NCBI RefSeq assembly: GCF_037126465.1
Contig: NC_088203.1
Location: forward strand, 95,976,668 to 96,040,667
Source of the DNA: Ornithodoros turicata
Taxonomy: Eukaryota > Arthropoda > Arachnida > Ixodida > Argasidae
Direction: 5' to 3'
DNA: 64,000 nucleotides
This document shows positions 63,908 through 64,000 of this stretch, piece after piece. Below the pieces are notes generated by a model. The model was not told the origin of the DNA and made no database searches. It was given only the letters and a program-made list of their open reading frames with translations. A program made the position numbers and the translations under genes. Every line of letters starts with the position of its first letter. Positions within the stretch are counted from its first letter, which is position 1.

Positions 63908-64000
63908 GTGAGCAGCAGTTTCTCTGACTTGTACTTTTGATTAGCCTGTTTGCACTATGAGTTCTTTGTGATATGCTTTCATGGTGCTTCAATGGTTCAA

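Overview
The window is eukaryotic nuclear DNA: many short exons with GT-AG introns, few long reading frames outside those exons, and dense transposable-element debris. It is most likely from an arachnid, probably an ixodid tick. That guess rests on a tRNA-derived SINE whose tail (GTCGGCACAGTTCCC, CAGACGCTTTCAGACAT) I associate with tick genomes, on the mix of DNA transposon relics, and on an arthropod-looking supervillin. Species is not determinable by eye.

One gene dominates. Supervillin (svil; villin/gelsolin superfamily, membrane-associated F-actin and myosin-II scaffold) runs on the + strand from a start codon at 20106 to beyond the right edge. I assembled 31 coding exons that splice in phase throughout: 7,658 coding nt, 2,552 codons plus two bases. 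Its layout is: a serine/proline-rich N-terminal extension with three DDLxYR repeats (20.1-23.6 kb); a 22-nt microexon (31.5 kb); the supervillin-type AERIAR-YK segment (31.6-32.7 kb); a disordered middle with two clusters of [S/G/P]ILK motifs (39.2-39.5 and 45.46-45.6 kb) and LAEKxxxF-type helices (41.9-42.4 kb); then gelsolin-like repeats (57.1-63.9 kb). The last gelsolin-like repeats and the villin headpiece lie outside the window.

Left of the gene (1-20 kb) I find no convincing protein gene. This part holds two non-LTR retrotransposon 3' ends, tRNA-derived SINE pieces, MITE-like elements with short repeated words (AGTTAC, GTAATG, TTACCG, AATGTCAT), hairpins, and one CpG-rich patch (7.3-7.7 kb) with a short signal-peptide-like ORF.

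The svil introns are a transposon collection with readable boundaries. There are several hAT-type elements with 8-bp target duplications (32972, 37805, 42480, 47439, 48621, 55261, 58560), a pogo/Tigger-type element with TA duplication (53251), nested TIR elements (40909), two palindromic MITEs (27010, 28517), and a 5'-truncated Penelope-like element with a zinc-finger-like CxxC and a GIY-YIG domain (about 58961-60420) followed by a hammerhead-like motif. A CpG-rich block at 50.8-52.1 kb, inside the longest downstream intron, may be an internal promoter for a shorter supervillin isoform.

The most interesting signal is the array of eleven [S/G/P]ILK motifs spaced about 14-20 residues apart. Seven match the SILK-type docking motif of protein phosphatase 1, which would make this supervillin a candidate multivalent PP1 scaffold.
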